A stretch of 5,226 nt of DNA. It comes from an uncultured Chloroflexota bacterium (lineage in GTDB: Bacteria > Chloroflexota > Dehalococcoidia > UBA3495). Below the pieces are notes generated by a model, which saw only the letters and a program-made list of their open reading frames with translations, was not told where the DNA came from and searched no databases. This document shows, in pieces, positions 1-4,142 of the stretch (positions within the stretch are counted from its first letter, which is position 1; every line of letters starts with the position of its first letter). Location of the stretch: the NCBI GenBank assembly GCA_913031095.1, contig CAJWGH010000092.1:1-5226 (forward strand), written 5' to 3'. Position numbers and translations under genes: made by a program.

Positions 1-456
1 AACTCCTACTGCGGCACAAATTTCACTACTTACCCCGCCGTTGCCGACGTCTCCTTCAAACTCCGCTACTCCGGTGGTAGCAGCTGCAAGCAGTGCCAGA
101 TGGCCGCCTGCCGACTTCCCGGCCACCATGATTGCCGATGGGTCTATTCCCCACTCAGAGCTGTTGGCCCGCATCCAACGGATGGTTGAATTTACGTCCT
201 GTATCTGGGCCGGCCATGGCGCTTCCGCCGCGACCCGGTATTCACCTGCAACGCAGACGTAGCCTTTCTCTGCCAAGGGCACGCCAAACCGGTCCTTGAG
301 GCCGGCGCGGTTAGCGGTGAACCAACTGCCACCAGGCAAGAACAAAATGCCTGGAACAAGTCCGGTAAGGCACGCCGGGCGGAAAACATCTACCTTCAAA
401 TCTCGGTCTCTGACCCGCCCAACTACTCTGTCTTCGTCTACTTTGACTTCACTCAT
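1..456 (-). CDS. alpha/beta hydrolase, BD-FAE/esterase-like (3' end outside window)
   Basis: Partial gene: 152 codons are visible and the C-terminus lies beyond the left edge. The fold is that of an alpha/beta-hydrolase esterase/acylhydrolase. The oxyanion-loop segment reads LFLPGGSW at residues 38-45, with Pro where most relatives have the His of HGG(G). EYR follows at 72-74, then APWPAQIQDV at 79-88 and RWMRAN at 93-98. The nucleophile elbow is GKSAGGH at 113-119, with Ser115 as predicted nucleophile and Lys in place of the Asp of GDSAGG. The catalytic Asp and His would be in the missing part. The ATG lies inside the end of the upstream gene (shared ATGAGTGA) with no Shine-Dalgarno, so translation probably depends on reinitiation after the upstream protein. 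Likely a cytoplasmic ester or carbamate hydrolase; substrate unknown. Family call firm, exact subfamily less so. Confidence 0.85.
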   Translation of the reverse strand, partial: MSEVKVDEDRVVGRVRDRDLKVDVFRPACLTGLVPGILFLPGGSWFTANRAGLKDRFGVPLAEKGYVCVAGEYRVAAEAPWPAQIQDVNSTIRWMRANSSEWGIDPSAIMVAGKSAGGHLALLAAATTGVAEFEGDVGNGGVSSEICAAVGV

Positions 457-874
457 TGTCGGTTGCTGGGTGATCTCGGCGTTCAATCTCGGCCTGCAAT
501 AGCTGCACTGCTACCGTGGCGTAGGCGATAAACACATCCGACGAAAGGTCAAGCTCGGTGAACTCTTCGATCTGATCGAAGTCCGCAGAATTATCAGGTC
601 CCCCGATCAATTTCAGGTCCAGTTCTGAAATCTCGCCATCCTCCAGCACAACTACACATCCCAATTCAGGTGGTGGCTGAAAACCGGAACCGGGAGGCAG
701 CTCCAGTTCTATGGCCCGAAGCGTGTTCATGCCAAAGAACGGAGGGAACGGTCGGAGTTGAGATGCCAATTTCGACACACTCTCCCGGAGACTTTCAGCT
801 GTCTGTCGAGAGTGCTCTTCCGGTGGTGTGTAGGAGGCCGAGCCTTCCTCATAGCATTCTTCGGGCGGATTCAT
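449..874 (-). CDS. hypothetical acidic 141-aa protein, coupled to the hydrolase
   Basis: I do not recognise this protein. It has about 29 Asp/Glu against 8 Lys/Arg, so it is strongly acidic. The N-terminus (about 1-25) is rich in Pro, Glu and Ser and looks disordered. A probable helix follows (26-42), then a Pro-rich stretch (42-72: RPFPPFFG, LPPGSGFQPPPELG), a short beta-like VVVLEDGEI segment (74-82), and a C-terminal helix (about 111-132) ending in LLQAEIERR. There is no signal peptide, membrane segment or Cys cluster. The start is the ATG at 874: an AT-rich box lies only 6 bases upstream and there is no Shine-Dalgarno, which suggests a very short leader or leaderless mRNA. Its last 8 bases overlap the hydrolase start, so the two are co-translated and may act together, for example as an accessory subunit (inference). 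Coding status rests on this coupling and on the open frame. Confidence 0.7.
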   Translation of the reverse strand: MNPPEECYEEGSASYTPPEEHSRQTAESLRESVSKLASQLRPFPPFFGMNTLRAIELELPPGSGFQPPPELGCVVVLEDGEISELDLKLIGGPDNSADFDQIEEFTELDLSSDVFIAYATVAVQLLQAEIERRDHPATDNE

Positions 875-880
875 TGCCCG

Positions 881-913
881 ATAATACTAACCCGCCAGAA
901 GGCCTCACGACAA
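881..913 (-). promoter_or_regulatory. possible promoter for the acidic protein/hydrolase operon
   Basis: On the minus strand a TTGTCG box (913-908) is followed after 18 bases by TAGTAT (889-884), running into a second overlapping box TATTAT (886-881). Only six bases separate this from the ATG at 874, so transcription would start at or next to the start codon. That fits the absence of a Shine-Dalgarno. Assigned by eye from consensus similarity only. Confidence 0.4.
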
Positions 914-942
914 TTGACACTGTGAAACAGCCGCTATTAACA
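914..942 (+). promoter_or_regulatory. possible promoter for the tRNA
   Basis: A perfect TTGACA (914-919) directly abuts the -35-like box of the opposite-strand promoter. Downstream, TATTAA (935-940, spacer 15) or TTAACA (937-942, spacer 17) could serve as a -10. The spacer contains a small inverted repeat CTGT-GAA-ACAG (920-930). The distance to the tRNA 5' end is about 85 bases, filled by hairpins, so a processed leader would be expected. The -35 is good and the -10 is mediocre. Confidence 0.35.
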
Positions 943-956
943 TTGGTTGGTCGAGC

Positions 957-1026
957 CCCCGTCTTTCGGGGATACCTCGGCCTTTTACCGAGGCGCATCC
1001 TGGCGGCTGGCCGGATGGTCTCCAGG
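957..1026. other. three consecutive hairpins between operon promoter and tRNA
   Basis: Hairpin 1 is CCCCG-TCTTT-CGGGG (957-971). Hairpin 2 is CCTCGG, a 7-base loop, then CCGAGG (975-993), only three bases later. Hairpin 3 is weaker: CCTGG (999-1003) pairs with CCAGG (1022-1026), with an inner CGG/CCG (1004-1013), ending one base before the tRNA. None has a following T-run on either strand, so they are not classical intrinsic terminators. They could be leader structure processed from the tRNA precursor, or a 3' stabiliser for minus-strand transcripts coming from the HTH gene. Pairing is seen directly; function is unknown. Confidence 0.5.
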
Positions 1027-1027
1027 T

Positions 1028-1103
1028 GGCACCGTAGCTCAGTGGTTAGAGCGGGCGCTTCATAAGCGCTAGGTCACTGGTTCGAACCCAGTCGGTGCCA
1101 CCA
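1028..1103 (+). tRNA. tRNA with anticodon CAT (tRNA-Ile2 lysidine type or elongator tRNA-Met)
   Basis: A complete 76-nt cloverleaf: acceptor GGCACCG/CGGTGCC, D arm GCTC-AGTGGTTA-GAGC, anticodon stem GGCGC/GCGCT with loop TTCATAA, variable AGGTC, T arm ACTGG-TTCGAAC-CCAGT, discriminator A and encoded CCA. All stems pair (one G-T closes the anticodon stem). It is not initiator tRNA: position 1-72 is a normal pair and the anticodon stem lacks the three G-C pairs. The D loop and anticodon arm closely resemble, from memory, E. coli minor tRNA-Ile (k2CAU), which reads AUA after TilS converts C34 to lysidine. AUA codons are frequent in neighbouring genes. However A4-T69 differs from the C4-G69 of the E. 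coli Ile2 acceptor, so elongator Met stays possible. Confidence 0.96.
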
Positions 1104-1324
1104 ATCTCTAGACGTGAATTTTGCCTCATTCCCTTCTCCATATCATCCACAGCGGTACCGGCATGCTTATCGCTAATAAGCAAATGATAAGCACCAAGTA
1201 CCTCAATCTTCTTTCTCAAAATCTCAGGTAATAGCCGTTTCCCCGTACGCATCCGGGAAAAGAACGACTGGCTCACCCCCAACACAGTAGCCAATATCCG
1301 TAGCGACAATCCGTTGCTATCCAT
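1046..1324 (-). CDS. small XRE-like helix-turn-helix protein whose 3' end runs through the tRNA antisense
   Basis: A 92-aa frame from the ATG at 1324, which has a strong GGAGG six bases upstream. A GTG 51 bases further upstream has no such site and is not preferred. Residues 8-30 read like a lambda-repressor/XRE helix-turn-helix (LRILATVLGVSQSFFSRMRT, then GKR). They are followed by a basic segment LPEILRKKIEVLGAYHLLIS (32-51) and a polar linker. Residues 75-92 (from GGTDWVRTSDL to KRPL) are the antisense reading of the tRNA, and the TAA stop is the complement of the D-loop TTA. The DNA-binding part is probably real; the tail is probably fortuitous. It may mark a gene truncated or re-fused when an element inserted at the tRNA 3' end, or a short regulator with a relaxed C-terminus. 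It is divergent from the YIP1 gene. Confidence 0.55.
   Translation of the reverse strand: MDSNGLSLRILATVLGVSQSFFSRMRTGKRLLPEILRKKIEVLGAYHLLISDKHAGTAVDDMEKGMRQNSRLEIGGTDWVRTSDLALMKRPL
1164..1193. repeat. nested inverted repeats in the HTH coding region
   Basis: TGCTTATC (1164-1171) is the perfect inverse complement of GATAAGCA (1186-1193), 14 bases apart. The inner GCTTAT (1165-1170) also pairs with ATAAGC (1176-1181) as a tight hairpin with a 5-base loop. The two pairings are mutually exclusive. The site lies in the codons for the AYHLLISDKH segment, 61 bases from the tRNA end. It may be a chance effect of coding sequence. Confidence 0.4.
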
Positions 1325-1352
1325 CCCGACCCTCCGATAATGAGAAGATTGA

Positions 1353-1383
1353 TTATGCCAAAAGTTAGCCGTCACCCTATAAT
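1353..1383 (+). promoter_or_regulatory. possible promoter for the YIP1-family gene
   Basis: A perfect TATAAT lies at 1378-1383. The best -35 candidates are weak (TATGCC at 18 bases, or TTATGC at 19 bases upstream). Transcription from here would give a leader of about 115 bases before the ATG at 1505. That leader contains a small hairpin ACCGA-TAAAC-TCGGT. The complement of the proposed -35 reads CATAAT and could be the -10 of the divergent HTH gene, so the two promoters might overlap. The TATAAT is clear; the rest is tentative. Confidence 0.35.
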
Positions 1384-1504
1384 TAGATTAGCCGACCGAT
1401 AAACTCGGTATCGGATTCTGTTTGTAGCCAGGCCATAGAACGACTGGAACCCATAACGACAGAGGAATCACGGCATACCACCGCGTTGGAGGATGGAAGG
1501 CAAC

Positions 1505-2008
1505 ATGATTAAACGGATGATGGCCTCTGCAATGTTAGATACGGCCACCTATGAAGAGGTCGAAGCGGACTCGTCTGCGACGGCACAAGCTATGGCGGTA
1601 GTCGTGTTGGTATCATTGGCAACAGGAATCGGCACATTCGGGACAGGTGGTGTGGTTGGACTCGTGGTCGGTATCCCAGTATCGATAGGTCTTTGGGCAC
1701 TCTGGGCGTGGATCACTTATTTCGTAGGTACCACCATATTGAAGACCACTGAAACGAAGGCCAACTGGGGGCAACTAGCGCGGACTTTAGGGTTCGCACA
1801 ATCCCCCGGTGTGCTTAAGGCCGTTGGATTTATTCCAGGCATCGGCCCTTTATTCTTCGCGATAGCATCGATCTGGCAGTTGGTGGCCATGGTGATAGCC
1901 ATTAGACAGGCTCTCGACTTAACATCCACTTGGCGGGCGGTCGGAGTAGCAATAGTCGGCTTCATCCCTTACGCCTTGGTAACCTCCATAATCTACGCGT
2001 TGATTTAG
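1505..2008 (+). CDS. YIP1-family integral membrane protein
   Basis: A 167-aa polytopic membrane protein matching the bacterial YIP1 family. The N-terminal segment has the characteristic ML(D)xxxYEEVEAD (residues 10-22). Hydrophobic spans follow at about 27-47, 50-75, 112-133 and 145-166. Between them lie LARTLGFAQSPG (91-102) and RQALDLTSTWRAV (134-146), both typical of the family. The role in bacteria is unknown; it acts in the cytoplasmic membrane. The start is set at the ATG at 1505 because GGAAGG ends four bases before it and GGAGG sits further up. The in-frame ATG at 1493 directly abuts GGAGG and would leave no spacing. The gene stands alone between a divergent HTH gene and the SDR. No clear terminator follows, so some read-through into the SDR is possible. 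Confidence 0.85.
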   Translation: MIKRMMASAMLDTATYEEVEADSSATAQAMAVVVLVSLATGIGTFGTGGVVGLVVGIPVSIGLWALWAWITYFVGTTILKTTETKANWGQLARTLGFAQSPGVLKAVGFIPGIGPLFFAIASIWQLVAMVIAIRQALDLTSTWRAVGVAIVGFIPYALVTSIIYALI

Positions 2009-2041
2009 TCAGTGAGGACAGCTGAGACAATCTACCGGGTG

Positions 2042-2082
2042 ATAAAAAGGCCACCTCCATCATAAAAAGGTAACCCTTATAG
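2042..2082 (+). promoter_or_regulatory. repeated ATAAAAAGG motif and TATAG box upstream of the SDR
   Basis: ATAAAAAGG occurs at 2042-2050 and again at 2062-2070, exactly 20 bases (about two helical turns) apart. After TAAC, an inverted partial copy CCTTAT (2075-2080) follows the second repeat. TTATAG (2077-2082) could be a -10 only six bases from the SDR ATG, which has no Shine-Dalgarno. This arrangement would suit a regulator site and a near-leaderless mRNA, but no good -35 is visible. The repeats are seen directly; the regulatory role is inferred. Confidence 0.35.
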
Positions 2083-2088
2083 CAGAAT

Positions 2089-2844
2089 ATGAGACTAAGA
2101 AATAAGGTCGCTCTGATCAGTGGCGGGGCAAGGGGCATGGGCGCTGTAGAGGCAACGATGTTCGCCGTAGAAGGGGCCCGTGTGGTATTTGGCGACATTT
2201 TGGACAAGATGGGGCAACAAGTTGAGGCAAACATAAGAAAATCGGGTGGGCGGGCCACATATGTCCACCTGGATGTGACACAAGAGGAAGACTGGCAAAA
2301 CGCTGTTAACATTGCTATGGCCGAATACGGAAGATTAGACATTCTGGTAAACAATGCCGGTATCGTCCCTAAATATGGGAGGTCACTTGGCGTGGAAGGC
2401 ATCACCGGAGATGAGTGGAAACAGGTAATGGATATCAATGCCAAAGGCGCGTTTTTAGGTACGAAGTATGCCATTCCAATGATGCGCGTCTCCGGAGGGG
2501 GCTCAATCGTTAACATCTCGTCTGGCGCAGGTATCGTGCCGAGTAAAGAAACTCCGGCGTCCTACGCGGCCAGCAAGGGCGCGACGCGCCTGTTTACCAA
2601 GTCAACCGCGATCCAGTATGCTCATGAAAAAATCCGATGTAATTCAGTTCATCCCGGGCTTGTTAGTACTCCCATGCTTCACGGAGCCGGAGCAGCAAAC
2701 CCGGACCGAGTAAGCCGAGTGCCGTTGGGCAGAATAGGTACTCCAGAAGAGATCGCTTATGGCGTTCTTTATTTAGCTTCCGATGAATCTTCTTTCGTTA
2801 CTGGCACGGAATTGATAATAGATGGCGGCCGAACAGCACAATAA
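2089..2844 (+). CDS. SDR-family NAD(P)-dependent oxidoreductase (classical type)
   Basis: A full-length 251-aa classical short-chain dehydrogenase/reductase, likely a soluble enzyme oxidising a secondary alcohol or reducing a ketone. The nucleotide-binding glycine motif is SGGARGMG (11-18). Asp36 at the end of beta-2 suggests preference for NAD(H). D62-V63 contacts the adenine, NNAG is at 88-91, and catalytic Asn117, Ser145, Tyr159 and Lys163 (YAASK) are all present. HPG (PG motif) and the C-terminal IIDGG complete the fold. Ser-Tyr spacing is 14 rather than the usual 13, through one extra residue in the KETPAS loop. The ATG at 2089 gives the usual short N-terminus (MRLRNKVALIS) despite the lack of a ribosome site. 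Two tandem TAA stops end it. It lies upstream of an esterase and a Baeyer-Villiger-like enzyme, which suggests it supplies the ketone. Substrate unknown. Confidence 0.93.
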   Translation: MRLRNKVALISGGARGMGAVEATMFAVEGARVVFGDILDKMGQQVEANIRKSGGRATYVHLDVTQEEDWQNAVNIAMAEYGRLDILVNNAGIVPKYGRSLGVEGITGDEWKQVMDINAKGAFLGTKYAIPMMRVSGGGSIVNISSGAGIVPSKETPASYAASKGATRLFTKSTAIQYAHEKIRCNSVHPGLVSTPMLHGAGAANPDRVSRVPLGRIGTPEEIAYGVLYLASDESSFVTGTELIIDGGRTAQ

Positions 2845-2960
2845 TAATCACCTGGACCTCCGATCCGTTCGCCTGATGCAAGACGATCAGTCGGCCTATT
2901 TCTAGTGGGTGTGGTGAACGCAGCAGTGCCGCAGCAGCGGTGCCGCAAAGGAGGGTGCAG

Positions 2961-3009
2961 GTGCCCATGGAAGAACAAACTGTTTCAACACTAGCGAAAT
3001 CATGGGCAC
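2961..3009 (+). promoter_or_regulatory. 9-bp inverted repeat covering the small-ORF start
   Basis: GTGCCCATG (2961-2969) pairs perfectly with CATGGGCAC (3001-3009) across a 31-base loop. In RNA this stem would hold both candidate starts (GTG 2961, ATG 2967) of the small ORF, while leaving the AAAGGAGGG just upstream free. The second arm holds the ATG of the 40-codon frame. It may act as a cis-acting translation switch; chance cannot be excluded. Confidence 0.35.
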
Positions 3010-3020
3010 GAAAGTATTAG
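2961..3020 (+). CDS. putative 19-aa leader peptide or gene remnant
   Basis: GTG at 2961, six bases after a perfect AAAGGAGGG, opens 19 codons (starting MPMEEQTVSTL, ending ARKY) to a TAG at 3018-3020. An ATG two codons in is an alternative start. The ribosome site is the strongest in this half of the window, yet the frame is tiny. It could be a leader peptide for the downstream esterase gene, the start of a decayed gene, or chance. The start codon lies in one arm of a 9-bp inverted repeat. No known peptide is recognised. Confidence 0.25.
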   Translation: MPMEEQTVSTLAKSWARKY

Positions 3021-3133
3021 ACCATCTAGGTGTACTGCGAAGAGTCGCTCTAATAGCACATGGGGGACACGCATTTATTCTGGTATTATTCGATCGCTCA
3101 GAGATGCCAGTAATATACGGGTAGGGATTGTTA

Positions 3134-4093
3134 ATGGCGCTTGACTCCGCGACTGTCCGGTTTCTAAAACAGATGGCAGAAGGCGATGGCAAGCCTTTAC
3201 ACAAATGCACACCAGACGAGGCGCGGGCCTTCTTGTCCAAGTTGTCAGAACTTGCCGGACCTGCACCGGAGATGCGGCGTGCAGAGGAGCACAACTTAAA
3301 GGAACCGGATGGCCAAGCCAAACTCCGGGTCCTTATCCCACTCGATGATCCCGTCGGCGTTCTGGTTTACTACCATGGAGGCGGATGGGTTTTAGGTTCG
3401 ATCGACGAATATGACACGGTCGCACGCAAACTCGCAGAGCGGACATCTTGCGCAGTCGTCTTAGTAGAGTATCGACTTGCGCCAGAGCACCGTTACCCAA
3501 CCGCGGTCGATGACTCATACGCGGCACTGAAATGGGTCAGAGATCACGTGATAGATATCGCAGGGCGAGAGGTGCCACTAATCGTGGCCGGTGATAGCGC
3601 CGGCGGGAACCTTGCGGCTGTAATGGCGATACGTGCCCGCGATAGAAACGGACCGTCGATAGCCCTGCAGGTGCTCATATATCCCGCCACCGATGCAGAT
3701 TTTAACCGACCTTCATATACCGACCCAGAAAATCAACTACTGCTAACCCGCGATGGAATGATCTGGTTCTGGGACCATTACCTACCAGATCCCTCTCGCC
3801 GCAGCGAGCCGGACGCCTCTCCATTCCGCACCGAAAACCTATCAGGACTTCCACCGGCCGTCATCCTTACGGCGGAGCACGATGTCCTACGGGACGAAGG
3901 TGAGGCCTACTCATCACGTTTGCAGGACGCCAATGTGCCCATTGATCTCCAAAGATACGTTGGCCAAATGCATGGATTCTTTACTCTCCTTATGCTTCAT
4001 GGTAGCGAGCTAGGTTTCCAGCAAGTCGTTAAAGCGATTAAGGCATGCATTGTCAGAAAAGGGAAAGCTCAGCCAACAAGTAACGAGAGCTAG
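3134..4093 (+). CDS. alpha/beta hydrolase, HSL family (family IV) esterase/lipase
   Basis: A full-length 319-aa carboxylesterase of the hormone-sensitive-lipase family, GDSAG subgroup. An N-terminal helical cap (1-60) includes FLKQMAEGDGKPLH. The oxyanion motif YYHGGGW has HGGG at 81-84. EYRLAPEHRYP spans 112-122 and the nucleophile elbow GDSAGG is at 153-158 with Ser155. The catalytic Asp is Asp250 (EHDVLRDEG) and the catalytic His is His280 (GQMHGF), so the triad is complete. There is no signal peptide, so it should be cytoplasmic and act on short-chain or lipophilic esters. The start is the ATG at 3134, six bases after a weak TAGGGA; a TTG two codons upstream is less likely. The monooxygenase gene begins 49 bases downstream and is probably co-transcribed. 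It could hydrolyse the ester or lactone that the monooxygenase makes (inference). Confidence 0.94.
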   Translation: MALDSATVRFLKQMAEGDGKPLHKCTPDEARAFLSKLSELAGPAPEMRRAEEHNLKEPDGQAKLRVLIPLDDPVGVLVYYHGGGWVLGSIDEYDTVARKLAERTSCAVVLVEYRLAPEHRYPTAVDDSYAALKWVRDHVIDIAGREVPLIVAGDSAGGNLAAVMAIRARDRNGPSIALQVLIYPATDADFNRPSYTDPENQLLLTRDGMIWFWDHYLPDPSRRSEPDASPFRTENLSGLPPAVILTAEHDVLRDEGEAYSSRLQDANVPIDLQRYVGQMHGFFTLLMLHGSELGFQQVVKAIKACIVRKGKAQPTSNES

Positions 4094-4098
4094 CTCTC
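4085..4098. repeat. 14-bp perfect palindrome at the esterase stop codon
   Basis: GAGAGCTAGCTCTC is a perfect palindrome centred on the TAG stop of the esterase. It has no loop, so it is a better dimer-binding DNA site than an RNA hairpin. There is no T-run after it, so it is not an intrinsic terminator. It lies in the short spacer before the monooxygenase. Confidence 0.5.
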
Positions 4099-4142
4099 TG
4101 GTGAGAACCATTAACTGATCGAAGAAGTGCCCGGAGGACCAA

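Larger units (their letters stand above)
2848..3133. other. structured intergenic spacer between SDR and esterase
   Basis: About 286 bases without a large gene on the plus strand. It contains a GC-rich hairpin GTGCCGC-AGCA-GCGGTGC (2926-2943, two wobble pairs), a perfect AAAGGAGGG (2947-2955), a very short ORF, and a 9-bp inverted repeat (2961-2969 with 3001-3009). A second unsupported frame of 40 codons (3002-3124, hydrophobic middle, no ribosome site) ends ten bases before the esterase start. No intrinsic terminator with a T-run follows the SDR, so transcription could continue into the esterase. TATTAT (3084-3089) and TAATAT (3111-3116) are -10-like but lack good -35 partners. Confidence 0.5.

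Noticed and set aside
670..1065. 131-codon plus-strand frame overlapping the acidic protein, the promoter region and the tRNA 5' half
   Set aside because: It is antisense to the minus-strand gene, runs through the hairpins and into the tRNA, and has no recognisable protein features.
1028..1103. A second copy of the tRNA 3' end as the other attachment site of an element
   Set aside because: No second copy of the T-arm/acceptor sequence was found in the window; short GGTGCC matches at 2940 and 3570 are too small to count.
1962..2516. 184-codon minus-strand frame opposite the SDR
   Set aside because: It lies antisense to a clearly coding SDR with all catalytic motifs, and its translation has no family features.
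2845..2900. Intrinsic terminator after the SDR
   Set aside because: The only stem (CTGAT/ATCAG) is weak and is not followed by a T-run.
2920..2946. GCAGCAG...GTGCCGC near-direct repeats as a possible repeat array
   Set aside because: Only two imperfect units are present; the hairpin reading explains the region better.
3002..3124. 40-codon plus-strand frame ending ten bases before the esterase start
   Set aside because: There is no ribosome site before its ATG and no recognisable sequence; it is kept only as a note within the spacer description.
2902..3321. 139-codon minus-strand frame covering the spacer and the esterase N-terminus
   Set aside because: Nearly half lies antisense to the esterase coding sequence, no domain is seen, and the Ser/Cys/Pro-rich translation is typical of a shadow frame.
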